Assembly: GCA_028710895.1 (NCBI GenBank)
Contig: JAQTTH010000011.1
Location: 1 to 64,000, forward strand
Source of the DNA: Paludibacter sp.
Lineage (GTDB): Bacteria; Bacteroidota; Bacteroidia; Bacteroidales; Paludibacteraceae
Length of the DNA stretch: 64,000 nt
Reading direction: 5' to 3'
Under the pieces are notes generated by a model, which was not told the DNA's origin, made no database searches, and worked only from the letters and a program-made list of their open reading frames with translations. This document shows, one piece after another, positions 48,990 to 58,927 of the stretch (its first letter is position 1; each line of letters starts with the position of its first letter). The position numbers and the translations under genes are program-made.

Positions 48990-51493
48990 GAAATACATTA
49001 AAAGCCGTTACACTTGAAAGCAAATTCCCATTGCTTGCCGTTGAACAGGGTTGTATCATTTCCAAAGACGCAGACATTACCATTGCTTTTAAAGTTGAAT
49101 TACCCGAATTATTTACGGTGACTTCAGCAGAGTACGAAGCGATACATGCCACCTGGTGCAAAGCCATAAAGGTGTTACCTGACTTCTCCATCGTGCATAA
49201 GCAGGATTGGTTTGTCAAGGAACAGTATCAGGCAGAACTCCAAAAAGAAGATATGAGTTTTTTAAGCCGTTCCTTTGAGCGTCATTTTAATGAACGTCCT
49301 TATTTGAATCATAGCTGTTTTTTGTTTATGACAAAAACGACGAAAGAACGAAGCCGCAAGCAAAGTAGTTTTAATACCCTTTGCCGGGGTTTTATCATTC
49401 CCAAAGAAATCAGAGACAAGGAAACAGCTGCAAAATTTATTGAAGCCTGTGAGCAATTTGAGCACATTATGAACGATAGTGGCTTTATTCACCTTCAACG
49501 ACTTTCTGCCGATGAAATTACCGGAACGGATACCACTGCCGGTCTTATTGAAAAATACTTTTCGCTCTCGCCGGATAATACAACCTGCTTGAAAGACATG
49601 TCGCTCTCGGCTGAAGAGATGCGGATTGGTGACAGCTTGTTGTGCCTGCATACGCTTTCCGATGTAAAGGATTTACCGGGACGTGTGGCAACAGACAGCC
49701 GATACGAACGGCTTTCGACCGACCGGAGTGATTGTCGATTATCGTTTGCAAGTCCGGTTGGGTTATTGCTTTCGTGCAATCACCTGTACAACCAGTATTT
49801 GTTTATCGACAACAGTGAAGAGAACTTGCAGCGTTTTGAAAAATCAGCCCGTAATATGCAATCGCTCTCACGCTACAGCCGGAGTAATGCCATCAACAAA
49901 GAATGGATCGATGAGTATTTGAATCAGGCACATTCTTTTGGTCTGACATCCATTCGTGCCCACTTCAACATCATGGCATGGAGCGACGACCGGGAGGAAT
50001 TGAAACACATCAAAAATGATGTGGGTAGTCAACTGGCCTCCATGGAATGTACCCCACGCCATAATACAGTGGATTGTCCTGCTCTTTACTGGTCGGCTAT
50101 TCCGGGGAATGAAGCTGACTTTCCAGCGGAAGAATCCTTTTACACCTTCATTGAACAGGCATTGTGCTTTTTTACCGAAGAAACCAACTACCGGAATTCG
50201 CCCAGTCCTTTTGGGATAAAAATGGTGGATCGCATCAGCGGAAAACCATTGCACCTAGACATCTCCGATCTGCCAATGAAAAAGGGAATCACCACCAACC
50301 GAAACAAATTTGTGTTAGGGCCAAGTGGTAGCGGAAAATCGTTCTTCATGAACCATATGGTCAGGCAGTATTATGAGCAAGGTTCTCATGTACTACTCGT
50401 AGATACGGGAAATTCGTATCAGGGGCTGTGCCAGATGATTCATCAAAAGACAAAAGGGGAAGATGGTATTTACTTCACGTATACCGAAGAAAATCCGATT
50501 TCATTCAATCCTTTTTACACTGATGATTACCTGTTCGATGTAGAGAAGAAAGATAGCATTAAAACCTTACTGCTAACCCTTTGGAAAAGCGAGGACGAGA
50601 AAATATCCAAAACAGAATCGGGTGAACTGGGAAGTGGGGTGACGGCGTATATCGAACGAATCCAAAAAGACAGGAGCATCATTCCGAGCTTCAATACCTT
50701 TTACGAGTTTATGCGGGATACCTATCGTACAGAGTTGGAACAAAGGGATATTAAAGTAAACAAAGAGGACTTTAATATAGACAATCTGCTAACCACTCTC
50801 CGACAGTACTACAAAGGCGGACGGTTTGATTTTCTCCTCAATTCCAGCAAGAACATCGATCTGCTATCCAAACGGTTTATTGTCTTTGAAATTGATGCCA
50901 TCAAGGAAAACAAGGAACTTTTTCCGATAGTGACTATCATTATCATGGAGGCTTTCATCAACAAAATGCGCCGCTTGAAAGGAGTGAGAAAGCAACTGAT
51001 TGTGGAAGAAGCCTGGAAAGCCATCGCATCAGCCAATATGGCTGAATACCTGCCGTACATGTACAAAACGGTTCGTAAATATTTCGGGGAAGCCATTGTC
51101 GTGACGCAGGAAGTGGACGATATTATCAGCTCACCGGTGGTGAAGGAAAGTATCATCAACAACAGTGATTGCAAGATACTGCTGGATCAACGCAAATACA
51201 TGAACAAATTCGATCAGATTCAGTCGCTACTTGGGCTAACGGAAAAAGAAAAGTCACAGATACTTTCCATCAACATGGCTAATCACCCCTCTAGGCTGTA
51301 CAAAGAAGTCTGGATTGGTTTAGGCGGAACTCAATCTGCCGTCTATGCAACAGAAGTTAGTGCTGAGGAATATCTAGCGTATACTACCGAAGAAACCGAA
51401 AAGATAGAGGTGCTTAACCTTGCCAACAAACTCGGCGGAGATATAGAAGCGGCGATTAAACAGCTTGCTGAAATTCGTAGAAATAGCAAATAA
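48986..51493 (+). CDS. traG: TraG, VirB4-like ATPase of the conjugation machine
   Basis: 835 residues. N-terminal VirB4-type domain, Walker A LGPSGSGKSFFM at ~443-450, Walker B region QLIVEEAWKAIA at ~670, and ILLDQRKYMNKFDQIQ at the C-terminus. Drives assembly and substrate transport in the type IV secretion channel. Overlaps traF by 4 bp. Intact. Confidence 0.95.
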   Translation: MRNTLKAVTLESKFPLLAVEQGCIISKDADITIAFKVELPELFTVTSAEYEAIHATWCKAIKVLPDFSIVHKQDWFVKEQYQAELQKEDMSFLSRSFERHFNERPYLNHSCFLFMTKTTKERSRKQSSFNTLCRGFIIPKEIRDKETAAKFIEACEQFEHIMNDSGFIHLQRLSADEITGTDTTAGLIEKYFSLSPDNTTCLKDMSLSAEEMRIGDSLLCLHTLSDVKDLPGRVATDSRYERLSTDRSDCRLSFASPVGLLLSCNHLYNQYLFIDNSEENLQRFEKSARNMQSLSRYSRSNAINKEWIDEYLNQAHSFGLTSIRAHFNIMAWSDDREELKHIKNDVGSQLASMECTPRHNTVDCPALYWSAIPGNEADFPAEESFYTFIEQALCFFTEETNYRNSPSPFGIKMVDRISGKPLHLDISDLPMKKGITTNRNKFVLGPSGSGKSFFMNHMVRQYYEQGSHVLLVDTGNSYQGLCQMIHQKTKGEDGIYFTYTEENPISFNPFYTDDYLFDVEKKDSIKTLLLTLWKSEDEKISKTESGELGSGVTAYIERIQKDRSIIPSFNTFYEFMRDTYRTELEQRDIKVNKEDFNIDNLLTTLRQYYKGGRFDFLLNSSKNIDLLSKRFIVFEIDAIKENKELFPIVTIIIMEAFINKMRRLKGVRKQLIVEEAWKAIASANMAEYLPYMYKTVRKYFGEAIVVTQEVDDIISSPVVKESIINNSDCKILLDQRKYMNKFDQIQSLLGLTEKEKSQILSINMANHPSRLYKEVWIGLGGTQSAVYATEVSAEEYLAYTTEETEKIEVLNLANKLGGDIEAAIKQLAEIRRNSK

Positions 51494-51517
51494 CATACAC
51501 ATTAAAATTTGAAGCAA

Positions 51518-51904
51518 ATGAAATGCAATAAAAAGCGGATGCTGCTATCAAGCATCTATTTCGTTGGCATAATAGCCATATTGTTGCCATCCTGTACCAA
51601 AGAATCCATTCAGGATAAGTTATTAGGCTATTGGGTAAGTATGGAAGGTAAACCCGATGTATGGATTTTTCGTGAAGCAAATACCTACAAGGTAGCTGTT
51701 TCCAAACGTTCGGGTATCTCGCGAACACTCAAGCCGGAAGTTTTTCTGCTAAAGGAAGAAAACGGCAACTTATTTATCGATACCGGGTTTCGTATCGGCA
51801 TTGCTTATAATGAAGTAACAGACATACTAACCATTTCATCGCACGGGGACTATTACCGTGCGGGGAAAAAGCAACTATCAATCCCTAAAATTCAAAGAAA
51901 ATGA
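51518..51904 (+). CDS. TraH-type DUF3876 lipoprotein
   Basis: 128 residues from the ATG at 51518; a TTG nine bases upstream is rejected. Lipobox (LLPSC) and DUF3876 pattern (LLGYWVSMEGKPDVWIFRE, GFRIGIAYNEVTDILTISSHG). Envelope component of the transfer apparatus in this family. Confidence 0.75.
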   Translation: MKCNKKRMLLSSIYFVGIIAILLPSCTKESIQDKLLGYWVSMEGKPDVWIFREANTYKVAVSKRSGISRTLKPEVFLLKEENGNLFIDTGFRIGIAYNEVTDILTISSHGDYYRAGKKQLSIPKIQRK

Positions 51905-52530
51905 AAACAAAAGTTTTAATCTTTCTCAGTTTGTGTCTGCTCTTTGCAGGCAAGGTAAGCGCACAATGGGTCGTTACCGATCCTGCTAATTTGGCACAAG
52001 GAATTATCAACACGACAAAACAAATTGTGGAGACTTCGACTACAGCCAAAAACATGATTTCAAGCTTTCAGGAAACCGTCAAAATTTATGAGCAGGGAAA
52101 AAAGTATTACGATGCGCTAAAATCGGTCAATAGTCTGGTGAAAGATGCCCGGCAAGTGCAACAGACAATCCTTCTGGTAGGTGAAATTTCGGATATCTAT
52201 GTCACCAATTTTCAACGGATGCTAAAGGATTCGAATTATTCGGTGCAGGAGCTCGGCTCCATCGCTTTTGGTTACACGAAGTTATTGGAAGAAAGCAGTG
52301 GCCTATTAAACGACATAAAACAGGTGGTCAATGTCAATGGACTTTCAATGACCGACAAAGAGCGTATGGATGTGATCAACCGCACTTACAACAGCGTAAA
52401 ACGGTATCGCAATCTGGTAAGCTACTACACAAACAAGAACATTGCAGTGAGCTATCTCCGGGCTAAAAAAACGGGTGATACTGACCGCGTATTGGCACTT
52501 TACGGAACTGCTAACGATAGATACTGGTAA
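51901..52530 (+). CDS. traI: TraI, DUF4141 secreted protein
   Basis: 209 residues with a signal peptide (ends VSAQW). Helical throughout, with QIVETSTTAKNMISSFQETVKIYEQGKKYYDAL; VirB5-like by position. Overlaps traH by 4 bp (ATGA). Confidence 0.9.
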   Translation: MKTKVLIFLSLCLLFAGKVSAQWVVTDPANLAQGIINTTKQIVETSTTAKNMISSFQETVKIYEQGKKYYDALKSVNSLVKDARQVQQTILLVGEISDIYVTNFQRMLKDSNYSVQELGSIAFGYTKLLEESSGLLNDIKQVVNVNGLSMTDKERMDVINRTYNSVKRYRNLVSYYTNKNIAVSYLRAKKTGDTDRVLALYGTANDRYW

Positions 52531-52534
52531 GATT

Positions 52535-53545
52535 ATGATATTAGCTATTGACGTAGAAAATTTGCATCAGATACTACGAAACCTCTACACAGAGATGATG
52601 CCACTCTGCTCCAATATGGCAGGAATTGCGAAAGGAATAGCCGGGTTGGGAGCCTTGTTTTATGTGGCTTCCAGAGTATGGCAATCTCTTGCCCGAACTG
52701 AGCCGATAGATGTGTATCCGATGTTACGACCTTTTGCCATCGGATTGTGTATTATGTTTTTTCCAACCATTGTGCTTGGCACTATCAACGGCGTATTAAG
52801 TCCTATTGTAAAGGGAACAAATCAAATGTTGGAATCACAAACTTTTGATATGAACAAGTATCGGGCACTCAAAGACAAATTGGAATATGAAGCAATGAAT
52901 CGTAATCCGGAAACAGCCTATCTGGTCAATAATGAAGAGTTCGACAAAGAATTGGAAGAGTTGGGGTGGTCACCTTCGGATATGGCAACCATGACTGGAA
53001 TGTATATCGAAAGAGGAATGTACCAGATGAAAAAGTCGATACGGGATTGGTTTCGGGAACTGCTGGAATTACTATTTCAAGCTGCCTCCTTGGTAATAGA
53101 CACCCTCCGGACTTTTTTCCTAATTGTGCTATCCATTCTTGGACCAATAGCTTTTGCCATTTCTGTATGGGATGGCTTTCAGGGTACGCTTCCTCAATGG
53201 ATTACCCGTTATGTAAGCATTTATTTGTGGTTGCCGGTCTCGGACATGTTCAGTTCTATACTGGCACGCCTACAGATATTGATGCTGCAAAACGACATTT
53301 CCGAGTTACAAAACAACCCTAACTACTCCATTGATGCCAGCAATAGTGTATATATAATTTTTATGATTATTGGCATTATCGGGTACTTCACCGTACCGAC
53401 TGTTGCCGGTTGGATCATACAATCCTCAGGAGTCGGCAGTTATGGACGCAACGTAAGTTCAACAAGCTCTAAAATGGGTGGTGCGGCTGGCTCGATAGCT
53501 GGGGCTGCAACCGGAAATGTAGCCGGAAGATTACTGGGACGATAA
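52535..53545 (+). CDS. traJ: TraJ, VirB6-like polytopic membrane protein
   Basis: 336 residues from the ATG at 52535; an earlier in-frame ATG at 52475 would overlap traI by 56 bp. Starts MILAIDVENLHQILRNLYTEMMPLCSNM; contains about six membrane segments and ends in a Gly/Ala/Ser-rich tail. VirB6-like inner-membrane channel component. Confidence 0.9.
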   Translation: MILAIDVENLHQILRNLYTEMMPLCSNMAGIAKGIAGLGALFYVASRVWQSLARTEPIDVYPMLRPFAIGLCIMFFPTIVLGTINGVLSPIVKGTNQMLESQTFDMNKYRALKDKLEYEAMNRNPETAYLVNNEEFDKELEELGWSPSDMATMTGMYIERGMYQMKKSIRDWFRELLELLFQAASLVIDTLRTFFLIVLSILGPIAFAISVWDGFQGTLPQWITRYVSIYLWLPVSDMFSSILARLQILMLQNDISELQNNPNYSIDASNSVYIIFMIIGIIGYFTVPTVAGWIIQSSGVGSYGRNVSSTSSKMGGAAGSIAGAATGNVAGRLLGR

Positions 53546-53563
53546 TTTTTAATCAATACGAAT

Positions 53564-54187
53564 ATGGAATTTAAAAGTTTAAAAAATATAGAAAGCAGCT
53601 TTAGGCAAATCCGCTTTTTCGGCATTGCATTTCTTTGCTTGTGTACCGGCATTGTGATTTACTCCGTTTGGAGTTCTTACCGGTTTGCAGAAGCGCAACG
53701 ACAGAAAATTTATGTATTGGACGGTGGCAAATCCTTGATGTTGGCCTTGTCACAAGATATGGCTCAGAACCGTCCTGTTGAAGCCCGGGATCATGTAAAG
53801 CGGTTTCACGAATTGTTCTTTACCCTGTCACCGGATAAAGGAGCTATTGAAAGTAATATGCAGAGAGCGTTGTATCTGGCTGATAAGTCAGCGTATAACT
53901 ATTACAAGGATCTTTCAGAAAAAGGGTATTACAACCGGATCATTTCCGGCAATATCAATCAGGTTGTGCGAGTGGATAGCGTATCATGTGACTTTACAAA
54001 CTATCCTTACCAAGTAACCACTTTTGCCCGTCAGATGATCATCCGCGAAAGCAATGTCACGGAAAGAAACCTGGTTTCCAAGTGTCGGTTACTGAATGCT
54101 GTCCGTAGCGATAACAATCCGCATGGCTTTACGATTGAGGCTTTTGAGATTATTGAAAACAAAGACCTAACAACCCGAACACGATAA
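53564..54187 (+). CDS. traK: TraK, VirB8-like protein
   Basis: 207 residues. MEFKSLKNIESSFRQIRFFG then one membrane helix and a periplasmic domain (ALSQDMAQNRPVEARDHVKRFHELFF). Standard for the family. Confidence 0.92.
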   Translation: MEFKSLKNIESSFRQIRFFGIAFLCLCTGIVIYSVWSSYRFAEAQRQKIYVLDGGKSLMLALSQDMAQNRPVEARDHVKRFHELFFTLSPDKGAIESNMQRALYLADKSAYNYYKDLSEKGYYNRIISGNINQVVRVDSVSCDFTNYPYQVTTFARQMIIRESNVTERNLVSKCRLLNAVRSDNNPHGFTIEAFEIIENKDLTTRTR

Positions 54188-54189
54188 AG

Positions 54190-54474
54190 ATGATACACAA
54201 ATGGATAATAAATAAGCGGGACAAGTTAGACTGCGGAATACAGTATTGGTGCGATCGGCTGGCTCCCGAAAAGCGATTGGTTATCATACTGGTAACATTG
54301 GCTCTGTTTTCAGTTTTGGCACTCTACCTGTTTGCATCTGCTGTTTATCAGATAGGGAAAAAAGAGGGAGCTCAAATTGAAGTGAAACATATCAGGCAGT
54401 TACAGTTGCCTGATTCAAAAGATAGTACAAACCACTTTTATTACAATCAACATGGAAGAAAACAAGCAAAATGA
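54190..54474 (+). CDS. traL: TraL, DUF3989 membrane protein
   Basis: 94 residues with one membrane helix (RLVIILVTLALFSVLALYLFA) and a short periplasmic tail. Starts 3 bp after traK and overlaps traM by 23 bp. Confidence 0.85.
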   Translation: MIHKWIINKRDKLDCGIQYWCDRLAPEKRLVIILVTLALFSVLALYLFASAVYQIGKKEGAQIEVKHIRQLQLPDSKDSTNHFYYNQHGRKQAK

Positions 54475-55834
54475 GGAAAAGATTCAGAGTGAATCGAAAC
54501 CTCGCAACGGTATCACCGAAGAACAGCGGCAACGTAGAAAAAAAATGATTGTTTATCCTATGCTATTTCTAGTTTTTGTAGGAGCTATGTATCTGATCTT
54601 TGCTCCTTCCCAAAAAGAAAAGGAACTCAAACAGCAAGGATTGAATACTGAACTACCCATGCCCAAAGAGGAAGGAATTATCTCTGACAAAAAGGATGCG
54701 TATGAAAAACAAGCACAGGAAGACAAACAAACTGATCGAATGCATTCACTAGACGAAATATCCAAGATGTTCGGATCTTCTGAAGCCAGTACATCCAATG
54801 AAGATAATCTGAAAACAACGGAGGATAAATCGCATACAAACAATTCGGGAACGGTTACTAATCCATCACGAAGCATCAGTGGAAGCAAAAACCCTTATTC
54901 AACTATTCAAAATTCGAACTATGCTTGTCGGGACATTAACCGGACATTAGGTAGTTTTTACGAAAAGCCGAAAGAGGATACTGAAAAGGATGAGCTAAAA
55001 GATAAAGTAAAAGAATTGAACGCTCGATTGGAGCAATCACCGGCAACAAACAAAACTTCTATTGACGATCAAATGGCTCTGCTGGAACGTTCGTATCAAC
55101 TGGCTGCTAAATATATGCCGAATAGCAGAGCTTTAACTCCCGGTTTATCCTCATCAATAACCGATGAGACACCGGGGAATTCATCAGATTTAGTTACTAA
55201 TTCTCATAACGGGAAAGTGACCGTTTCAACAGTTCGGCAAGTGAAGGAAGAGATTGTTTCTGCGCTACCACAAGCTGGAAATGATGTTATTCCACTTTCA
55301 CAAGCTTTGAATACCGGATTTCATACGGCTGTAGGGAAGGAATCTTTTTCCAATAAAAACACCATCAAAGCTTGTATTCACAACAACCAAACCATTACTT
55401 CAGGACAAGATGTAAAACTCCGATTGACAGAACCAATGAAAGTGGGCAGCGTGCTTGTTCCTGCCAACACCTTGGTTGTGGGAAAATCCAAAATTCAAGG
55501 GGAACGTCTGGTAATCGCCATTTCTTCATTGGAGTTTCAGGGAACAATTATTCCGGTACAGTTATCAGTCTATGACAACGATGGACAAACCGGTATTTTT
55601 ATTCCGGGTTCACTGGAGCAAAGTTCAATCAAAGAGATTGCAGCCAATATGGGTACAGGAACGGGAAGTAGTATCAATCTCACCCAACAGAGTGCCGGAA
55701 GTCAATTGCTATCCGATTTGGGCAAAGGGGCTATTCAAGGTACCTCCCAGTATATTGCCAAAAAGATGCAGGAAATTAAAGTGCATCTAAAAGCCGGATA
55801 TCAGGTCTTACTTTATCAGGATAAACAACAATAA
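54452..55834 (+). CDS. traM: TraM, VirB10-like protein
   Basis: 460 residues. Cytoplasmic basic start, a membrane helix at ~32-50 (MIVYPMLFLVFVGAMYLIF), a Lys/Glu/Ser/Thr-rich linker, and a C-terminal beta domain (VKLRLTEPMKVGSVLVPANTL, KGAIQGTSQYIAKKM). Likely spans the envelope as VirB10 does. Confidence 0.9.
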   Translation: MEENKQNEEKIQSESKPRNGITEEQRQRRKKMIVYPMLFLVFVGAMYLIFAPSQKEKELKQQGLNTELPMPKEEGIISDKKDAYEKQAQEDKQTDRMHSLDEISKMFGSSEASTSNEDNLKTTEDKSHTNNSGTVTNPSRSISGSKNPYSTIQNSNYACRDINRTLGSFYEKPKEDTEKDELKDKVKELNARLEQSPATNKTSIDDQMALLERSYQLAAKYMPNSRALTPGLSSSITDETPGNSSDLVTNSHNGKVTVSTVRQVKEEIVSALPQAGNDVIPLSQALNTGFHTAVGKESFSNKNTIKACIHNNQTITSGQDVKLRLTEPMKVGSVLVPANTLVVGKSKIQGERLVIAISSLEFQGTIIPVQLSVYDNDGQTGIFIPGSLEQSSIKEIAANMGTGTGSSINLTQQSAGSQLLSDLGKGAIQGTSQYIAKKMQEIKVHLKAGYQVLLYQDKQQ

Positions 55835-55847
55835 ATAATTTTTTCAA

Positions 55848-55861
55848 ACCACTAAAATCCA
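55848..55861 (+). promoter_or_regulatory. 14-bp leader motif before traN
   Basis: ACCACTAAAATCCA, six bases before the traN ATG and identical in sequence and spacing to the motif before mobA on the other strand. Confidence 0.5.
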
Positions 55862-55867
55862 CAGTTT

Positions 55868-56800
55868 ATGAAAACAAAAAATGTAATGAACAGGGCATTG
55901 ATAGCGATTGCCCTTGTATTAAGTGCTATGTGTGTCAACGCACAAGAAAATTCCGGAGATAATTATAACGGATTATCCCGCAAGCTTACTTTCGACCGAA
56001 TGATTCCTCCCTATGGTTTGGAGGTTAGCTATGACAAGACGGTGCATATTATTTTCCCATCGGCGGTTAAGTACGTCGATCTCGGCTCATCCGACCTGAT
56101 TGCAGGAAAAGCAGATGGAGCCGAGAATGTGATTCGGGTAAAAGCTGCCGTTAAAAACTTTCGTACGGAAACAAATTTCTCGGTGATTACGGATAATGGT
56201 AATTTTTACTCGTTCAACGTAAAGTATGCCGATGAGCCCTTATTGCTCAATATCGAGATGAAGGATTTTATCCACGATGGCAGTGTGGTCAATCGCCCGA
56301 ATAATGCCTTAGACATTTATCTCAAAGACTTGGGTAATGAATCACCCAAACTGGTTTACCTCATTATGAAATCAATTTACAATGATAATCATCGGACAAT
56401 AAAACACATCGGAAGTAAAAGTTTCGGGATACAATACCTGCTTAAAGGTATTTACACCTACAATAATCATCTGTATTTCCACACCCAAATAAAGAATGCA
56501 TCGAATGTGCCTTTTGATGTTGATTTTATTACATTCAAAATTGTAGACAAGATAGTTGCCAAGCGAACTGCCATTCAAGAGCAAATCATATTTCCTCTCC
56601 GGGCTTACAATTATGCGACCCGTATTGCCGGAAATAAAGATGAACGTACAGTTTTCACCCTTGAAAAGTTTACAATCCCGGATGACAAACAATTGGTGGT
56701 AGAACTGCACGAAAAAAACGGAGGACGTCACCAATCTTTCGTAATTGAAAATGAAGATTTGGTTCGCGCGAAAGTGATTGATGAACTTAAAGTGAAGTAA
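55868..56800 (+). CDS. traN: TraN, VirB9-like protein
   Basis: 310 residues with a signal peptide (ends CVNAQ). DUF4138 features: LEVSYDKTVHIIFPSAVKYVDLGS, FGIQYLLKGIYTYNNHLYF, and a C-terminal VELHEKNGGR segment. Outer-membrane/periplasmic part of the secretion channel. Confidence 0.92.
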   Translation: MKTKNVMNRALIAIALVLSAMCVNAQENSGDNYNGLSRKLTFDRMIPPYGLEVSYDKTVHIIFPSAVKYVDLGSSDLIAGKADGAENVIRVKAAVKNFRTETNFSVITDNGNFYSFNVKYADEPLLLNIEMKDFIHDGSVVNRPNNALDIYLKDLGNESPKLVYLIMKSIYNDNHRTIKHIGSKSFGIQYLLKGIYTYNNHLYFHTQIKNASNVPFDVDFITFKIVDKIVAKRTAIQEQIIFPLRAYNYATRIAGNKDERTVFTLEKFTIPDDKQLVVELHEKNGGRHQSFVIENEDLVRAKVIDELKVK

Positions 56801-56801
56801 G

Positions 56802-57380
56802 ATGAGAAAATGTTTGTTATTCTTAATAGCATCGCTTGCCCTTATCGGGCAGGCGAATGCTCAAAGATGCCTTCCTAAGATGCAAGGCATTCAAGTGATA
56901 GCAGGAACGACTGACGGTCTTTATACTCGGGCAACGGATGATAAAACCGGTTACTATTTTGGTACAGCTCTTTCTACCTATACCAAAAGTGGAAACAAAT
57001 GGGTAGTTGGCGGAGAATATCTTCTAAAATACAATCCATATAAGGATACTCGGATTCCGACGGCACAATTTACTGCTGAAGGTGGATATTATTACAATCT
57101 ACTCTCCGATCCTAGCAAAACATTCTTCCTGTCTATTGGAGGATCAGCCCTTGCAGGTTATGAAACCGTGAATTGGGGCACGAAAGCACTTTTTGACGGG
57201 GCTTTACTAACAAACAAAGATGCGATTATTTATGGTGGAGGGTTGACGCTGGAACTGGAAAGTTATCTTTCCGATCGGCTGGTTCTATTGCTTAATACAC
57301 GTGAAAGATGCATGTGGGGTGGCTCAACAGGACATTTCCACTCGCAATTCGGTATTGGAATTAAATACATTATCAATTAA
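56802..57380 (+). CDS. traO: TraO, outer-envelope transfer protein
   Basis: 192 residues with a signal peptide (ends ANAQR). QGIQVIAGTTDGL then alternating barrel-type strands (YYFGTALSTYTKSGNKWVVGGEYLL). Starts one base after traN stops. Confidence 0.88.
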   Translation: MRKCLLFLIASLALIGQANAQRCLPKMQGIQVIAGTTDGLYTRATDDKTGYYFGTALSTYTKSGNKWVVGGEYLLKYNPYKDTRIPTAQFTAEGGYYYNLLSDPSKTFFLSIGGSALAGYETVNWGTKALFDGALLTNKDAIIYGGGLTLELESYLSDRLVLLLNTRERCMWGGSTGHFHSQFGIGIKYIIN

Positions 57381-57386
57381 TGCTTT

Positions 57387-57863
57387 ATGAAAAAGATCAT
57401 TTCAAAAATACCCATTTGCCCCTTTATAATAGCTGTACTATTCTTCTGTATATCTTGTGATAATAAACTGGATATCCAGCAAGCATTTCCGTTTACTGTC
57501 GGAACAATGCCGGTACAAACAACAATAGTAACAGGCAATACCGTAGAAATCAGGTGCAATCTAAAATCTGAAGGTCAATATACGGGTACGGTTTATATCA
57601 TTCGCTATTTCCAATCAGCAGGGAAAGGCTCCCTCCGAATGGATGATGGTACGATATTTAAGCCCAATGATAGTTATCCGCTGAATAAGACTGTATTCAG
57701 GCTTTATTATACCTCTGCTTCTACAGATCAGCAAACTATAACTATTTATGTGGAGGATAATTTCGGACAGGTAGTCCAGCTAAGTTTTACTTTCACAAAT
57801 GAAACAACAGGCACAAGAACCGGAACTGGAACTGGAACTAGCAGGAGAATTGCACGCAATTAA
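57387..57863 (+). CDS. traQ: TraQ, DUF3872 lipoprotein
   Basis: 158 residues. Lipobox (FFCISC), then LDIQQAFPFTVGTMPVQTTI and LYYTSASTDQQTITIYVEDNFGQ of DUF3872. Directly follows traO; the traP primase gene usually placed between them is missing. The Thr/Gly-rich tail (TGTRTGTGTGTS) is a short repeat. Confidence 0.88.
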   Translation: MKKIISKIPICPFIIAVLFFCISCDNKLDIQQAFPFTVGTMPVQTTIVTGNTVEIRCNLKSEGQYTGTVYIIRYFQSAGKGSLRMDDGTIFKPNDSYPLNKTVFRLYYTSASTDQQTITIYVEDNFGQVVQLSFTFTNETTGTRTGTGTGTSRRIARN

Positions 57864-57969
57864 GTGTATTCGACTCATACTCCGTTTTTTCTTAGACAGA
57901 AAATTGATCAATCTCTATTGAGTAATTATTTGAATAGACTTTACTCCCCTGTGTAGTAATGTAGTTAGT

Positions 57970-58007
57970 AACAGACCTTCGGAAATAACGAGGGTCTGTT
58001 TATTTTT
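57970..58007 (+). terminator. Terminator of the tra operon
   Basis: AACAGACC.TCG / CGA.GGTCTGTT stem then TTTATTTTT. It lies 107 bp after traQ and ends the long tra transcript. Confidence 0.75.
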
Positions 58008-58404
58008 AAATACCAATACTCCTATTTTATGCGGATTCAAGAGGTGAGGGAGTCGAAGTTTCACTTTTATCTGCCTCTTGCTTATCCGACATTTTTTTAT
58101 GCGTCTTTCGGTCGGGTCGGTCGTTTTCGTTTCAGGAGCTTATTGGGTGTAGGGGTTAGAGCGGACAAGGTTTTTACAAGAAATACTCTCTAAACATAGT
58201 GCAGGAGGAAGATTTTTTGCAAAACCGCTTGCGGCTTGACCTTTTCCGACCGTTAAGACCCCGTAAACACCTTTGCTCTTGAAATAAGAAATGCCGACTT
58301 GACAGAATGAAAAACAGTCTCTTGTGGAGGTAAACAAATGATGAGGCAAATTGAATATGATTTATCTGGGTAGTTTCTGGGTAGTCATTTTCTGATTTCG
58401 ATTC
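58008..58404. other. Non-coding stretch after the tra operon
   Basis: About 400 bp with no supported gene. Contains a run of paired GC-rich words (AAACCGCTTGCGGCTTGAC, CTTTCGGTCGGGTCGG) that looks structured but has no confident assignment. Similar stretches occur beside tra operons of related elements. Confidence 0.4.
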
Positions 58405-58927
58405 TCTTTATTGGGGCTAACTCGCCGTAGAAAATAAAAACATACCGCTGGAAATGCATGGGAAAATAGCTTGGGTAGTGACTGACTGCATGAATGAAGC
58501 CTGCGGAATGGAAAGGAAGGAAACTACCGAAGCTGTGCGGTGCTGAGGTGTATACATAAAATGAAAGCGGAATGAAATGTAAGGGTGCGAAGTGAGGTAC
58601 GAACGTAGTTCCTGGAATGTAATAGGCTGGAATGAATGTATATACCGCAAGCACATGGATAATCAATCCGGAATGTTTTTGTTTTTTACACAACTAATGG
58701 GTGGCGGGGAATGAGGAAATGCATAAAGTGCCATACAACTTGCAAGCTGCTGAAAGGAGCTTGGCAAATGTCCCCATATATTGAAAACCTGTTATGATTT
58801 TCATTGCTATCCGAAATTTATCTTCAATGAAAATTATAAGTGGTTTTCGGGGCTTTTTTCCCTAGTTGGCGGTACGCCTGAATAACGCACCGATAAGGTG
58901 TAATTACTTTCCGTTCTGCCTTCAGGC
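58405..58927. repeat. Tandem non-coding repeat, copy A (~520 bp)
   Basis: Begins at ATTGGGG and ends before the next ATTGGGG. Inner landmarks: GAAATGC..GGGAAA..TAGC, GCTGTGCGGTGCTGAGGTG, TACCGCAAGCACA, CAAGCT-AGCTTG hairpin, ATTTTCATTG/CAATGAAAAT hairpin, GGCG-GTA-CGCC hairpin and CACC-GATAA-GGTG hairpin. No good ORF. Confidence 0.8.

Larger units (their letters stand above)
41488..57863. mobile_element. Transfer module of a CTnDOT/ERL-type integrative conjugative element
   Basis: Contains mobA, mobB, mobC on the - strand and sixteen tra genes on the + strand in the order known for Bacteroides conjugative transposons. It encodes a Bacteroidetes-type (MPF_B) type IV secretion system. Integrase, excision genes, rteABC and traP are not in the window, so element ends cannot be placed. 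The genes at 59803-64000 are probably cargo of the same element. Confidence 0.85.

Noticed and set aside
52475-52534. Earlier start for traJ
   Set aside because: It would overlap traI by 56 bp and add non-family residues; the ATG at 52535 gives the normal family start.
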